Below, piece after piece: positions 1 through 6,415 of a DNA stretch of 7,960 nucleotides. Every line of letters starts with the position of its first letter. Within the stretch, counting starts at the first letter, position 1. Below the pieces are notes generated by a model. The model did no database searches and was not told where the DNA came from. It was given only the letters and a program-made list of their open reading frames with translations. Source of the stretch: Bacteroidales bacterium (GTDB taxonomy: Bacteria; Bacteroidota; Bacteroidia; Bacteroidales; UBA932). The stretch is from positions 1-7,960 of the forward strand of contig JAHDRO010000225.1 of NCBI GenBank assembly GCA_018433265.1, given 5' to 3'. The translations under genes and the position numbers were made by a program.

Positions 1-964
1 GTTCACCGCATAATTCAAGTGCTTGTTGGGAAATGGGCATATATTCAACGCCTTTTGTTTTTTGCTGCGTGAAATGCAGTTGAGCTTGATTGCCGTTCAT
101 GCTGATTTCTTTCCATCGTAATTTCTGAATATCACAATGACGCAAGCCGGTAAGAGCCGAAAACAATGCAGCCCGTTTTAGAACATCCCGTTCGCATGGT
201 GTGCCGGCGAGAACATTGAGTTCTTCAACTGTTAAATACTCGCGTCGAGATTCTTGTTCCGGTATGCCTTTGATTTTTGCCGATAAGTCTGTCGTCAGGT
301 ATCCATCAACAAAAGCTTGTTTTAAAGCTGCTTTGAAAATGGAGAAGTAGGTTACAGCTGTATTGCGAGAAATGGTTCCACTTTTATTTCCTCCACAAGG
401 AGCAGACAAAAGATACAACTTGAAATCTTCTGCAAAACGATTGTCTATTTTGGAAAAAGGCAATGTATCTCCGGCGAAAAGCTTTATTAATTCGTATGCT
501 CGTTTCCAGTTCACACGAATAGAATCTGAACTTTGAGCATGGCGTTTCTTGGCTGTGACATTAAAATACTCTACAAAATTCTGCTGTGAACGCTCCTTTT
601 GTTCAACTTGTGCACTTTCTGTATCGCTATATAAGTCGGCATTGTCGTATTCCCGTTGGCGAAGCTTGCGAATTCCATCGGCATATAGCATGGTCTCTTG
701 GTCTTTTTCGCTCCGACAAACGATTATTCCATTATCATCGCGCTTGGGTTTGTAGCTTTTTGTTCCATCCGCATCAGTTCGGGCAGTACGTTTTTTATCC
801 CATTCAACAGTAGTGACACAGCGATTCAGATATTCACGGATACGTTGCGGCGTTTGCTTGCCGGGAACATTTACCGGATAGCTTTCAATATAAACATACC
901 ACTCTTTACGGTCTTCTGCTTTGCGAATCCGGACAGTTACTTTTGTATTGGAGAGTTGTTTCAT
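1..964 (-). CDS. Tyrosine recombinase / integrase, 3'-truncated by the window edge
   Basis: The minus-strand reading frame opens at ATG 964-962 and stays open for 321 codons to the window edge, so the C-terminus is missing. It begins MKQLSNTKVTVRIRK. Residues 1 to about 125 fit an arm-type DNA-binding region. Residues of about 129-238 (from NFVEYF) look like the SAM-like core-binding domain of Bacteroidota integrases. The catalytic domain starts near residue 242 (EYLTVEEL). It shows the first active-site box LTGLRHCDIQKLRW, with the catalytic arginine at residue 275. The second box (HxxR) and the tyrosine nucleophile would lie beyond base 1, so activity cannot be judged. By family knowledge, such enzymes integrate and excise conjugative or mobilizable elements. 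The start follows the stop of the HTH gene by 11 bp, which suggests cotranscription. No clear Shine-Dalgarno is seen. Phage integrase and chromosomal shufflon-type recombinase remain possible. Confidence 0.9.
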   Translation of the reverse strand, partial: MKQLSNTKVTVRIRKAEDRKEWYVYIESYPVNVPGKQTPQRIREYLNRCVTTVEWDKKRTARTDADGTKSYKPKRDDNGIIVCRSEKDQETMLYADGIRKLRQREYDNADLYSDTESAQVEQKERSQQNFVEYFNVTAKKRHAQSSDSIRVNWKRAYELIKLFAGDTLPFSKIDNRFAEDFKLYLLSAPCGGNKSGTISRNTAVTYFSIFKAALKQAFVDGYLTTDLSAKIKGIPEQESRREYLTVEELNVLAGTPCERDVLKRAALFSALTGLRHCDIQKLRWKEISMNGNQAQLHFTQQKTKGVEYMPISQQALELCGE

Positions 965-975
965 GTGGTATATTG

Positions 976-1533
976 TTATTGATTATACAAATTATCTATT
1001 TCAGTTTTCGGAGCATAAACATAGTTGCCAATCTGTCGAGTTGGAATAGAATATTTGCGAATATGTTTATATACTGTGCTATCTGAGATGCCAAACTTTT
1101 TGGCAATCTCGCCGATTGTATAACAATCTTGTGGCTCAAGGCTATAAAGCTTTGTTGTCGGCTTCTCCTTTTTAAGGGGTGTTTGGCGAACAGGAAACAT
1201 TTCCTCTATCGCTGCTCGGTCTATCCGAACAAGACGAGCCCCTAAGTTGATAGCAGGAATTCGCTTTTGCCGAATAAGGCGATAGAGCGTACTCTTGGCA
1301 ACACCGAAAAGTGCGATTGCTTCAGGAACGGAAATATAGAGACGGTCATCTGGTATTTTAGCTACGACCGCTTGCTTTTCTTCTTCTTTTCGCTTTTGCC
1401 GTTTCTTTTCACGATATGCCGCATTGCCGCACGTTTTAGAGCAATAAACAGAATCAACCGTCTTCGGAACGAAAGGCTGTCCACACACTGCACATTGTTT
1501 CTGAATCTTATTCATCGGTATCTTTATCGCCAT
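976..1533 (-). CDS. Zinc-ribbon-like, tandem excisionase-type HTH DNA-binding protein
   Basis: This is a 185-residue protein with three visible parts. Residues 14-35 form a CxxC...CxxxC motif (C14, C17, C31, C35), followed by a very basic stretch (REKKRQKRK, about 41-49). Residues of about 66-112 form one MerR/excisionase-like helix-turn-helix (SVPEAIALFGVAKSTLYRLI, then RIPAINLG). Residues of about 137-182 form a second (TIGEIAKKFGISDSTVYKHI, then SIPTRQIG). In both, the tip between helix and strand has the form 'IPxxxxG' typical of Xis-like wings. It lies directly upstream of the integrase gene on the same strand. The role inferred is recombination directionality factor and/or autoregulator of the integration module. 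The first ATG (MAIKIP) is used as start; M7 (MNKIQ) is an alternative that keeps all cysteines. The Cys4 motif may bind zinc, but this is inferred from spacing alone. Confidence 0.85.
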   Translation of the reverse strand: MAIKIPMNKIQKQCAVCGQPFVPKTVDSVYCSKTCGNAAYREKKRQKRKEEEKQAVVAKIPDDRLYISVPEAIALFGVAKSTLYRLIRQKRIPAINLGARLVRIDRAAIEEMFPVRQTPLKKEKPTTKLYSLEPQDCYTIGEIAKKFGISDSTVYKHIRKYSIPTRQIGNYVYAPKTEIDNLYNQ

Positions 1534-1535
1534 TT

Positions 1536-1575
1536 AAGTACTCATTAGTAGTCATAAGTGCTCATAAGTTTCACT
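1536..1575. repeat. Tandem 10-bp repeats upstream of the HTH gene
   Basis: Three contiguous 10-bp units read AAGTACTCAT (1536-1545), TAGTAGTCAT (1546-1555) and AAGTGCTCAT (1556-1565). A decayed fourth unit, AAGTTTCACT, follows at 1566-1575. The period is about one helical turn, so all copies face the same side of the DNA. The array ends 2 bp before the HTH start codon and lies in its inferred 5' leader. A further AGTACTC occurs at 1642-1648, 105 bp from the same heptamer in unit one. The array is a candidate binding site for the HTH protein or for the integrase arm domain; this role is inferred. Confidence 0.75.
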
Positions 1576-1594
1576 TCATCACCAATTAAGTTCC

Positions 1595-1612
1595 GGTACA
1601 ATAATGGTACAA
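1595..1612. repeat. Two direct GGTACAA repeats over the HTH-gene promoter
   Basis: GGTACAA occurs at 1595-1601 and again at 1606-1612, 11 bp apart. The second copy overlaps the -7 box of the minus-strand promoter, and the first lies around the expected transcription start. The position fits an operator or a recombinase core/arm site. Which one cannot be told from sequence alone. Confidence 0.55.
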
Positions 1613-1617
1613 ATGTA
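1610..1617 (-). promoter_or_regulatory. Putative -7 promoter box of the HTH-integrase operon
   Basis: On the minus strand the bases read TACATTTG, an exact match to the Bacteroidota -7 consensus TAnnTTTG. A TTG lies about 20 bp upstream and could serve as the -33 element. Transcription would start near 1603 and give a leader of about 70 nt that includes the 10-bp repeat array. Confidence 0.55.
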
Positions 1618-1666
1618 TGATAAAAAACAATCAAAAACAATAGTACTCGATAAATTATTTAAAATA

Positions 1667-1701
1667 AAAATCCCCGTAAACTATTTGTTTACAGGGATTT
1701 T
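1667..1701 (-). terminator. Intrinsic terminator of dnaK
   Basis: The stem arms are 1667-1681 and 1687-1701 around a 5-nt loop. Fifteen pairs form if the one imperfect position is a G-U wobble. In the minus-strand RNA that position is U opposite G, so the stem is unbroken. In plus-strand RNA it would be a C-A mismatch. On the minus strand the stem is followed by a T-rich run (TTTTTATTTT counting the end of the stem). It lies 31 bp past the dnaK stop codon and insulates dnaK from the codirectional HTH-integrase genes. Confidence 0.85.
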
Positions 1702-1732
1702 ATGTTATTTATTGATTATTACTAATCGTCTT

Positions 1733-3640
1733 TTACTTCACTTCTTCAAAGTCAACATCGGTGACCTCTTTATCGCTGCCGTTGCTGCCAGTGGAAGAGC
1801 CTGAATCACTGGAAGAACTTTGTGAAGGCCCACTTTGAGCAGCTCTTGCCATGTCTTCAGAAGCGGCGTGCCATGCGTTGTTCATATTATCCATGGCTTT
1901 GTCGATGGCTGCTATATCTCCTGCTTTATGAGCTTCCTTGAGTTGAGCAAGAGCACTTTCAATTGCACTTCTCTTGTCTGCAGGTATCTTGTCTCCATAA
2001 TCCTTAAGATTTTTCTCGGTTTGGAAGATCATTCCATCTGCAGCGTTGATTTTGTCAACTCTCTCTCTTTCGGCTCTATCAGCGGCTTCATTGGCTTTTG
2101 CTTCGTCACGCATTCTCTTGATTTCAGCCTCAGTTAGTCCTGATGATGCTTCAATACGTATTTTTTGCTCCTTGCCAGTACCTTTGTCTTTTGCTGAGAC
2201 ATTCAGAATACCGTTAGCATCAATGTCAAAGGTAACTTCAATTTGAGGCACACCTCTTGGAGCAGGAGCTATTCCGTCCAGATGGAAACGACCGATAGTT
2301 TTATTGTCCTTAGCCATTGGTCTTTCACCCTGAAGGACGTGAATCTCTACGGAAGGTTGATTGTCGCTGGCAGTGCTGAAGATTTCAGACTTTCTGGTTG
2401 GTATAGTTGTATTTGCATCTATAAGTTTTGTCATTACTGAACCGTAAGTCTCGATACCAAGAGAAAGTGGTGTAACATCGAGTAACAGCACATCCTTAAC
2501 ATCTCCGGCAAGCACACCTCCCTGGATAGCAGCACCTACAGCAACTACCTCATCCGGGTTAACGCCTTTGCTTGGAGTTTTGCCAAAGAATTTTTCAACA
2601 AGCTGTTGTACAGCAGGTATTCTTGTAGAACCTCCAACGAGAATTACTTCATCGATGTCCGAAGGTTTAAGGTTTGCACCACTTAATGCCTTGCGACATG
2701 GTTCAACAGTTCTTTGTATCAAGGAATCACAAAGTTGTTCAAATTTTGCTCGAGTCAAAGTCTTTACAAGGTGTTTAGGAATACCATCAACCGGCATGAT
2801 GTACGGAAGATTAATCTCTGTGGTTGTTTGGCTTGACAACTCTATTTTAGCTTTTTCAGCTGCTTCCTTGAGTCTTTGCAGCGCCATAGGATCTTTTCTC
2901 AGGTCAATGCCACTGTTTTCATTCATAAACTCTTCTGCCAGCCAGTCTATTATCTTCTGGTCAAAGTCATCACCACCAAGGTGAGTATCCCCATTTGTGG
3001 ATTTTACCTCAAATACTCCATCACCCAATTCGAGTATAGATATATCGAATGTACCTCCACCAAGGTCGAAAACGGCAACCTTCATATCTTTATGAGTCTT
3101 GTCAAGACCATATGCGAGAGCAGCAGCTGTAGGTTCGTTGATAATTCTTCTAACTTTGAGGCCTGCTATCTCTCCGGCCTCTTTTGTGGCTTGCCTTTGA
3201 GAATCGCTGAAATATGCAGGAACTGTAATCACAGCTTCAGTAACCTCTTGTCCAAGATAGTCTTCGGCTGTCTTTTTCATCTTTTGAAGAATCATTGCTG
3301 ATATCTCCTGTGGAGTATAAAGACGCCCATCTATATTTATACGGGTTGTATTATTTTCACCCTTTTCAACCTTGTATGTGACACGTTCAATTTCAGTTTT
3401 AACCTTGTCATAAGGCTCTCCCATGAATCTCTTAATTGAGTAGATAGTCCTTACCGGATTTGTTATAGCCTGTCTTTTCGCAGGATCACCAACTTTTCTT
3501 TCACCATTTTCGGTAAAAGCAACAACCGAAGGTGTGGTTCTTTTGCCTTCGCTGTTAATTATGACTGTAGGTTCATTTCCCTCCATTACAGCAACGCAGG
3601 AGTTGGTTGTACCAAGGTCAATTCCAATTATCTTTCCCAT
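1733..3640 (-). CDS. dnaK: Chaperone protein DnaK (Hsp70)
   Basis: This cytoplasmic ATP-dependent Hsp70 chaperone binds exposed hydrophobic peptides and works with DnaJ and GrpE. It has 635 residues, the usual length. Signatures seen are IDLGTTNS (7-14), K70 at the catalytic lysine position, [12 protein letters not shown] (190-201) and [14 protein letters not shown] (332-345). The allosteric linker [12 protein letters not shown] is at 383-394. The substrate-binding beta domain spans roughly 395-510 and the helical lid roughly 510-600. A Ser/Gly-rich disordered tail precedes the acidic end DVDFEEVK. Start ATG 3640-3638 gives the canonical [11 protein letters not shown]-terminus. It stands alone: grpE and dnaJ are not adjacent, and its transcription ends at the terminator at 1667-1701. 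Upstream is a possible heat-shock control region. Confidence 0.99.
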   Translation of the reverse strand: MGKIIGIDLGTTNSCVAVMEGNEPTVIINSEGKRTTPSVVAFTENGERKVGDPAKRQAITNPVRTIYSIKRFMGEPYDKVKTEIERVTYKVEKGENNTTRINIDGRLYTPQEISAMILQKMKKTAEDYLGQEVTEAVITVPAYFSDSQRQATKEAGEIAGLKVRRIINEPTAAALAYGLDKTHKDMKVAVFDLGGGTFDISILELGDGVFEVKSTNGDTHLGGDDFDQKIIDWLAEEFMNENSGIDLRKDPMALQRLKEAAEKAKIELSSQTTTEINLPYIMPVDGIPKHLVKTLTRAKFEQLCDSLIQRTVEPCRKALSGANLKPSDIDEVILVGGSTRIPAVQQLVEKFFGKTPSKGVNPDEVVAVGAAIQGGVLAGDVKDVLLLDVTPLSLGIETYGSVMTKLIDANTTIPTRKSEIFSTASDNQPSVEIHVLQGERPMAKDNKTIGRFHLDGIAPAPRGVPQIEVTFDIDANGILNVSAKDKGTGKEQKIRIEASSGLTEAEIKRMRDEAKANEAADRAERERVDKINAADGMIFQTEKNLKDYGDKIPADKRSAIESALAQLKEAHKAGDIAAIDKAMDNMNNAWHAASEDMARAAQSGPSQSSSSDSGSSTGSNGSDKEVTDVDFEEVK

Positions 3641-3698
3641 AATATTTATATTTTAATTGTTGTCAAAAATTAATTTTTATAAAGTCTGTATGGAATGC

Positions 3699-3714
3699 TT
3701 CTAACATTGTGCCA
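3699..3714 (-). promoter_or_regulatory. Possible sigma-54-like promoter of dnaK
   Basis: On the minus strand TGGCAC (3709-3714) matches the -24 element of RpoN promoters. At the correct spacing stands TAGAA (3699-3703) where TTGCA would be expected, so the -12 element is degenerate (3 of 5). It lies about 60 bp before the dnaK start codon, and just downstream of the TGACA palindrome in the dnaK reading direction. No good TAnnTTTG box was found for dnaK; the nearest is AATTTTTG on the minus strand. Confidence 0.35.
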
Positions 3715-3725
3715 AAAGGAAAAAC

Positions 3726-3738
3726 TGACAAGGTGTCA
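3726..3738. promoter_or_regulatory. TGACA-N3-TGTCA palindrome between dnaK and panB
   Basis: A perfect 5-bp inverted repeat, TGACA-AGG-TGTCA, sits in the divergent intergenic region. In the dnaK direction it is followed after about 11 bp by the TGGCAC box. It is a candidate operator or activator site for heat-shock control. It is not the CIRCE element bound by HrcA. The role is inferred. Confidence 0.45.
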
Positions 3739-3762
3739 TAAAGTCAATTTGAAATAATTATA

Positions 3763-3770
3763 TAGCTTTG
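3763..3770 (+). promoter_or_regulatory. Putative -7 promoter box of panB
   Basis: TAGCTTTG is an exact TAnnTTTG match. It would place the transcription start near 3775-3778, with a leader of about 33 nt to the panB ATG. The -33 region is not convincing. Confidence 0.5.
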
Positions 3771-3809
3771 TAAGATTTAAGAAAAATATTCATTATAAAA
3801 TTAAAAATC

Positions 3810-4625
3810 ATGTCTGTTGAAGGTAAAAACAGAATCATAACAACACAGAGATTGTTGGAAATGAAGCGTAACGGTGAAAAAATAGCTATGCTGACAGCTT
3901 ATGACTATACTTTTGCCAAGATAATTGACGAGGCAGGAATTGATATTATTTTAGTTGGAGACTCAGCTGCAAACGTTATGGCAGGTCATGAGACGACTCT
4001 TCCTATAACTATTGAACAGATGATTTATCATGCTCAAAGTGTGGTTAGAGCTGTTAAGAATCCCATGGTTGTAGTTGACATGCCTTTCGGAAGTTATCAG
4101 GGAAACTCAAAACTGGCTGTTTCAAATGCAATTAAGATAATGAAAGAGACTGAAGCCGATGCTATTAAAGTGGAGGGTGGATCTGAAATTATTGACTCAG
4201 TGCTTACTATTATATCTGCCGGTATTCCTGTTATGGGGCATCTTGGACTAACTCCTCAATCAATTCATAAGTTTGGGACATTTAGTGTTCGTGCAAAGGA
4301 GGAAGCTGAAGCTAAAAAACTTCTTGAAGATGCAGTTTTGCTTGAACAGGCAGGATGTTTTGCTATTGTATTAGAGAAAATTCCTGCAGAATTGGGCAAA
4401 AAGGTAACAGAGGCGTTGAAAATTCCGATTATAGGTATTGGTGCAGGTAATGGTGTAGACGGTCAAGTGCTTGTGATGCATGACATGCTTGGTCTGACAA
4501 AGGAGTTCTCTCCGAGATTTCTAAGAAGATACCTTAATCTTCATGATGAAGTACTTGTAGCTGTTCAGAATTATATTAAGGATATTAAGAATAAAGATTT
4601 TCCTAATGATTCAGAGCAATACTGA
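3810..4625 (+). CDS. panB: 3-methyl-2-oxobutanoate hydroxymethyltransferase (ketopantoate hydroxymethyltransferase)
   Basis: This enzyme transfers the one-carbon unit of methylene-tetrahydrofolate to 2-oxoisovalerate to make ketopantoate, the first committed step to pantothenate and CoA. It is cytoplasmic and Mg-dependent. The 271 residues match the family length (about 264 in E. coli). The (beta/alpha)8 barrel shows [19 protein letters not shown] (27-45), the metal-ligand region [15 protein letters not shown] with D51, D90 in [10 protein letters not shown], and E122 in [22 protein letters not shown] spans 143-158. The catalytic base E189 is in IVLEKIP, and [21 protein letters not shown] is near the end. 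All key residues are present. The start ATG has only A-rich sequence upstream. The 3' end overlaps the next gene by 20 bp, so the two are very likely cotranscribed. Confidence 0.97.
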   Translation: MSVEGKNRIITTQRLLEMKRNGEKIAMLTAYDYTFAKIIDEAGIDIILVGDSAANVMAGHETTLPITIEQMIYHAQSVVRAVKNPMVVVDMPFGSYQGNSKLAVSNAIKIMKETEADAIKVEGGSEIIDSVLTIISAGIPVMGHLGLTPQSIHKFGTFSVRAKEEAEAKKLLEDAVLLEQAGCFAIVLEKIPAELGKKVTEALKIPIIGIGAGNGVDGQVLVMHDMLGLTKEFSPRFLRRYLNLHDEVLVAVQNYIKDIKNKDFPNDSEQY

Positions 4626-5301
4626 GCCTGACATTCTTTACGAGGACAATCATATTATAATTGTCAATAAGAGAGCAGGAGAGATTGTACAGGGTGATAA
4701 CACTGGTGATGAGCCTCTCAGTATCAAGATAGCTAATTATATTGCAGTAAGAGATTCCAAACCCGGAAATGCGTTTATAGGTGTACCACACAGGCTTGAC
4801 AGACCTGTAAGTGGTATTGCACTATTTGCAAAAACATCTAAAGCACTAGAAAGGATGAATACTCTTTTTCGAAATGGCGAAGTTGAAAAAATATATTGGG
4901 CGATTGTTGCAAACAAGCCAAACCCTTCTTCAGGAGAATTAAGACATTTTATCGTCAGAAATCAGGAGCAGAATAAGTCATATGCTTATGATGTCTCGAA
5001 AGAAGGCTCAAAAGAGGCGATTTTGAAATATAGGCTTTTATCTTCAGGAGATAGATATCATTTACTTGAAATACTGCTACTTACAGGTAGACATCATCAG
5101 ATAAGGTGTCAACTTTCAAAGATTGGCAGCCCTATAAAAGGTGATCTTAAATACGGTTTCCCCAGATCTAATCCGGATGGAGGTATTTCTTTGCATTCCC
5201 GGAGTATAAGGTTTAAACATCCCGTAAAAGGCGATGAGGTTTATGTTGAAGCTCCGGTACCAAACGACAATCTCTGGAGGGCACTTACTCAAACTTTGTA
5301 G
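4606..5301 (+). CDS. RluA-family RNA pseudouridine synthase, short form without S4 domain
   Basis: This is a 231-residue pseudouridine synthase that isomerises uridine in RNA (rRNA or tRNA; the target cannot be assigned). It opens with [20 protein letters not shown] (10-29), typical of the family's first motif. The catalytic motif [17 protein letters not shown] has the nucleophile-like aspartate at residue 65. A later motif, [20 protein letters not shown], is the RluA-family GRxHQIRxxL block. An N-terminal S4 RNA-binding domain, present in RluD/RluC, is absent, as in RluA/TruC-like enzymes. The start ATG at 4606 lies inside panB in another frame (20-bp overlap), implying translational coupling. 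The first motif begins only about 10 residues after this ATG, which supports the start. Its stop overlaps the end of nadD on the other strand by 13 bp. Confidence 0.93.
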   Translation: MIQSNTEPDILYEDNHIIIVNKRAGEIVQGDNTGDEPLSIKIANYIAVRDSKPGNAFIGVPHRLDRPVSGIALFAKTSKALERMNTLFRNGEVEKIYWAIVANKPNPSSGELRHFIVRNQEQNKSYAYDVSKEGSKEAILKYRLLSSGDRYHLLEILLLTGRHHQIRCQLSKIGSPIKGDLKYGFPRSNPDGGISLHSRSIRFKHPVKGDEVYVEAPVPNDNLWRALTQTL

Positions 5302-5849
5302 GCTGACATATCGTTACCGGACAATTCGGCTTCTCTTATTTCTGATGAGGATATGTCTATCATAGGAGCATTTAGCGGTTTGACTCCATATTTTTCACAT
5401 AACGACTCAATATCATATCCTTTTCGTGGGTAAACCCAGACTTCAAATTCATTGAGTAATTCTTTCCATCTGTTCCATTTCTCAATAATGGCAAGATTGT
5501 CTGCTCCTATAATCAAAATAAACTTGTTGCCTTTTTCACGTGCTGTTATTGTCCTTAATGTATCAATAGTGTAGAGTGGTTTAGGGAGTTTAAATTCAAT
5601 GGATGAAACGCATATCTTACATTTGAGTTCCTTTTGTAGAGCCTCCTTTTCAAGACCTGCAGCTACCTTTTTTACATGTTTCAGTCGTTCTTCGGCACTC
5701 TTTTCATTGGACTCATCTTTAAGTGGATTAGTAGGGCTTACAACAAGTCTCAATTCATCAATGTCGCAATGCTCCATCAAGTAGCGGCAGATAGCCAGAT
5801 GTCCTACATGCATGGGATTAAATGACCCAAAGTAAAGGGCTATTTTCAT
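5289..5849 (-). CDS. nadD: Nicotinate-nucleotide adenylyltransferase, with short C-terminus
   Basis: This enzyme adenylates nicotinate mononucleotide to deamido-NAD in NAD synthesis. The 186-residue Rossmann-type nucleotidyltransferase has GSFNPMHVGH (8-17, with H14 and H17 of the HxGH motif), VSPTNPLK, and IIGADNLAIIEKWNRW. The C-terminal ISSSEIR (166-172) is the ISSTxIR nucleotide-binding motif. Only 14 residues follow ISSSEIR, where E. coli and Bacillus NadD have about 28, so the last helix with its usual 'YI...LY' ending is missing. The start ATG overlaps the gmk stop codon (ATGA, 4 bp), which points to translational coupling. The end overlaps the pseudouridine synthase gene tail to tail by 13 bp. 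The active-site motifs are intact, so activity is likely. Confidence 0.95.
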   Translation of the reverse strand: MKIALYFGSFNPMHVGHLAICRYLMEHCDIDELRLVVSPTNPLKDESNEKSAEERLKHVKKVAAGLEKEALQKELKCKICVSSIEFKLPKPLYTIDTLRTITAREKGNKFILIIGADNLAIIEKWNRWKELLNEFEVWVYPRKGYDIESLCEKYGVKPLNAPMIDISSSEIREAELSGNDMSAYKV

Positions 5850-6415
5850 GACAGAAAGTCCTCAGTAATTTGTTCTGCCTCTTTCAGACAGCGTTCAAGA
5901 CAATCATTTACAAGCACTTTGTCAAACTGACTCTCGAAGGTCAATTCATATTCTGCTTTTTTTATTCTTCGTTCAAAAGATGCATTATCTTCGCTTCCTC
6001 TTTTGATAAGTCTTTCCCGTAAAACTTCAATAGAAGGTGGTTTTATAAAAACAGCAAGGGCTGCGTTGCCGTAAAGTTTTTTTAGATTTAATCCTCCTTT
6101 GACATCGATGTCAAAAACTATTACTTTCCCTTCATTCCAGAGCCTTTCAACTTCACTTCTAAGCGTTCCGTAATAATATCCTTCATAAACTTCTTCGTAC
6201 TCTATGAACTCATTTCCGGCAATTTTTTTACGAAACTCATCAGTACTCAAAAAATAATACTCCCTTCCATTTACTTCGTTCTCCCTTGGTTGCCTTGATG
6301 TGGCAGAAATTGAAAATCCAAGTACTGGAAACTTCTTCATCAAATGAGAGACAATCGTACTCTTTCCTGCACCTGAAGGGGCAGAAAAAATCATAGCTCT
6401 ATTTTCTTTTTTCAT
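5846..6415 (-). CDS. gmk: Guanylate kinase
   Basis: This cytoplasmic enzyme phosphorylates GMP (and dGMP) to GDP using ATP, an essential step in nucleotide synthesis. From ATG 6415 it has 189 residues. The P-loop SAPSGAGKST is at 11-20. The GMP-binding region ISATSRQPRENEVNGREYYF is at 36-55, with R41, R44 and Y53 at the expected positions. FIEYEEVYEGYYYGT follows, then VIVFDIDVKGG, and the lid helix region with RLIKRGSED...FERRI. The frame is open 36 bp further upstream to a TTG codon at 6451, but ATG 6415 is preferred. It puts the P-loop about 10 residues from the N-terminus as usual, and a purine-rich AGAAAAGAA lies just before it. The gene overlaps the end of the creatininase-family gene by 17 bp and the start of nadD by 4 bp, so the three genes form one operon. 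Confidence 0.97.
   Translation of the reverse strand: MKKENRAMIFSAPSGAGKSTIVSHLMKKFPVLGFSISATSRQPRENEVNGREYYFLSTDEFRKKIAGNEFIEYEEVYEGYYYGTLRSEVERLWNEGKVIVFDIDVKGGLNLKKLYGNAALAVFIKPPSIEVLRERLIKRGSEDNASFERRIKKAEYELTFESQFDKVLVNDCLERCLKEAEQITEDFLS

Noticed and set aside
549..982. Plus-strand open frames opposite the integrase gene
   Set aside because: The minus-strand integrase frame is continuous and carries family motifs; the opposite frames have no protein-like features.
1536..1575. CRISPR array
   Set aside because: The repeats are only 10 bp and contiguous, without spacers, and no cas genes are visible.
1604..1804. Plus-strand 66-codon frame across the dnaK terminator and 3' end
   Set aside because: It runs through the terminator hairpin and into antisense dnaK, so it is not credible as a gene.
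1835..3301. Several plus-strand open frames of 65-141 codons opposite dnaK
   Set aside because: They are antisense shadows of a strongly conserved gene, with no recognisable motifs or promoters of their own.
3641..3809. CIRCE/HrcA operator upstream of dnaK
   Set aside because: No TTAGCACTC-N9-GAGTGCTAA or close match is present; the palindrome seen is a different sequence.
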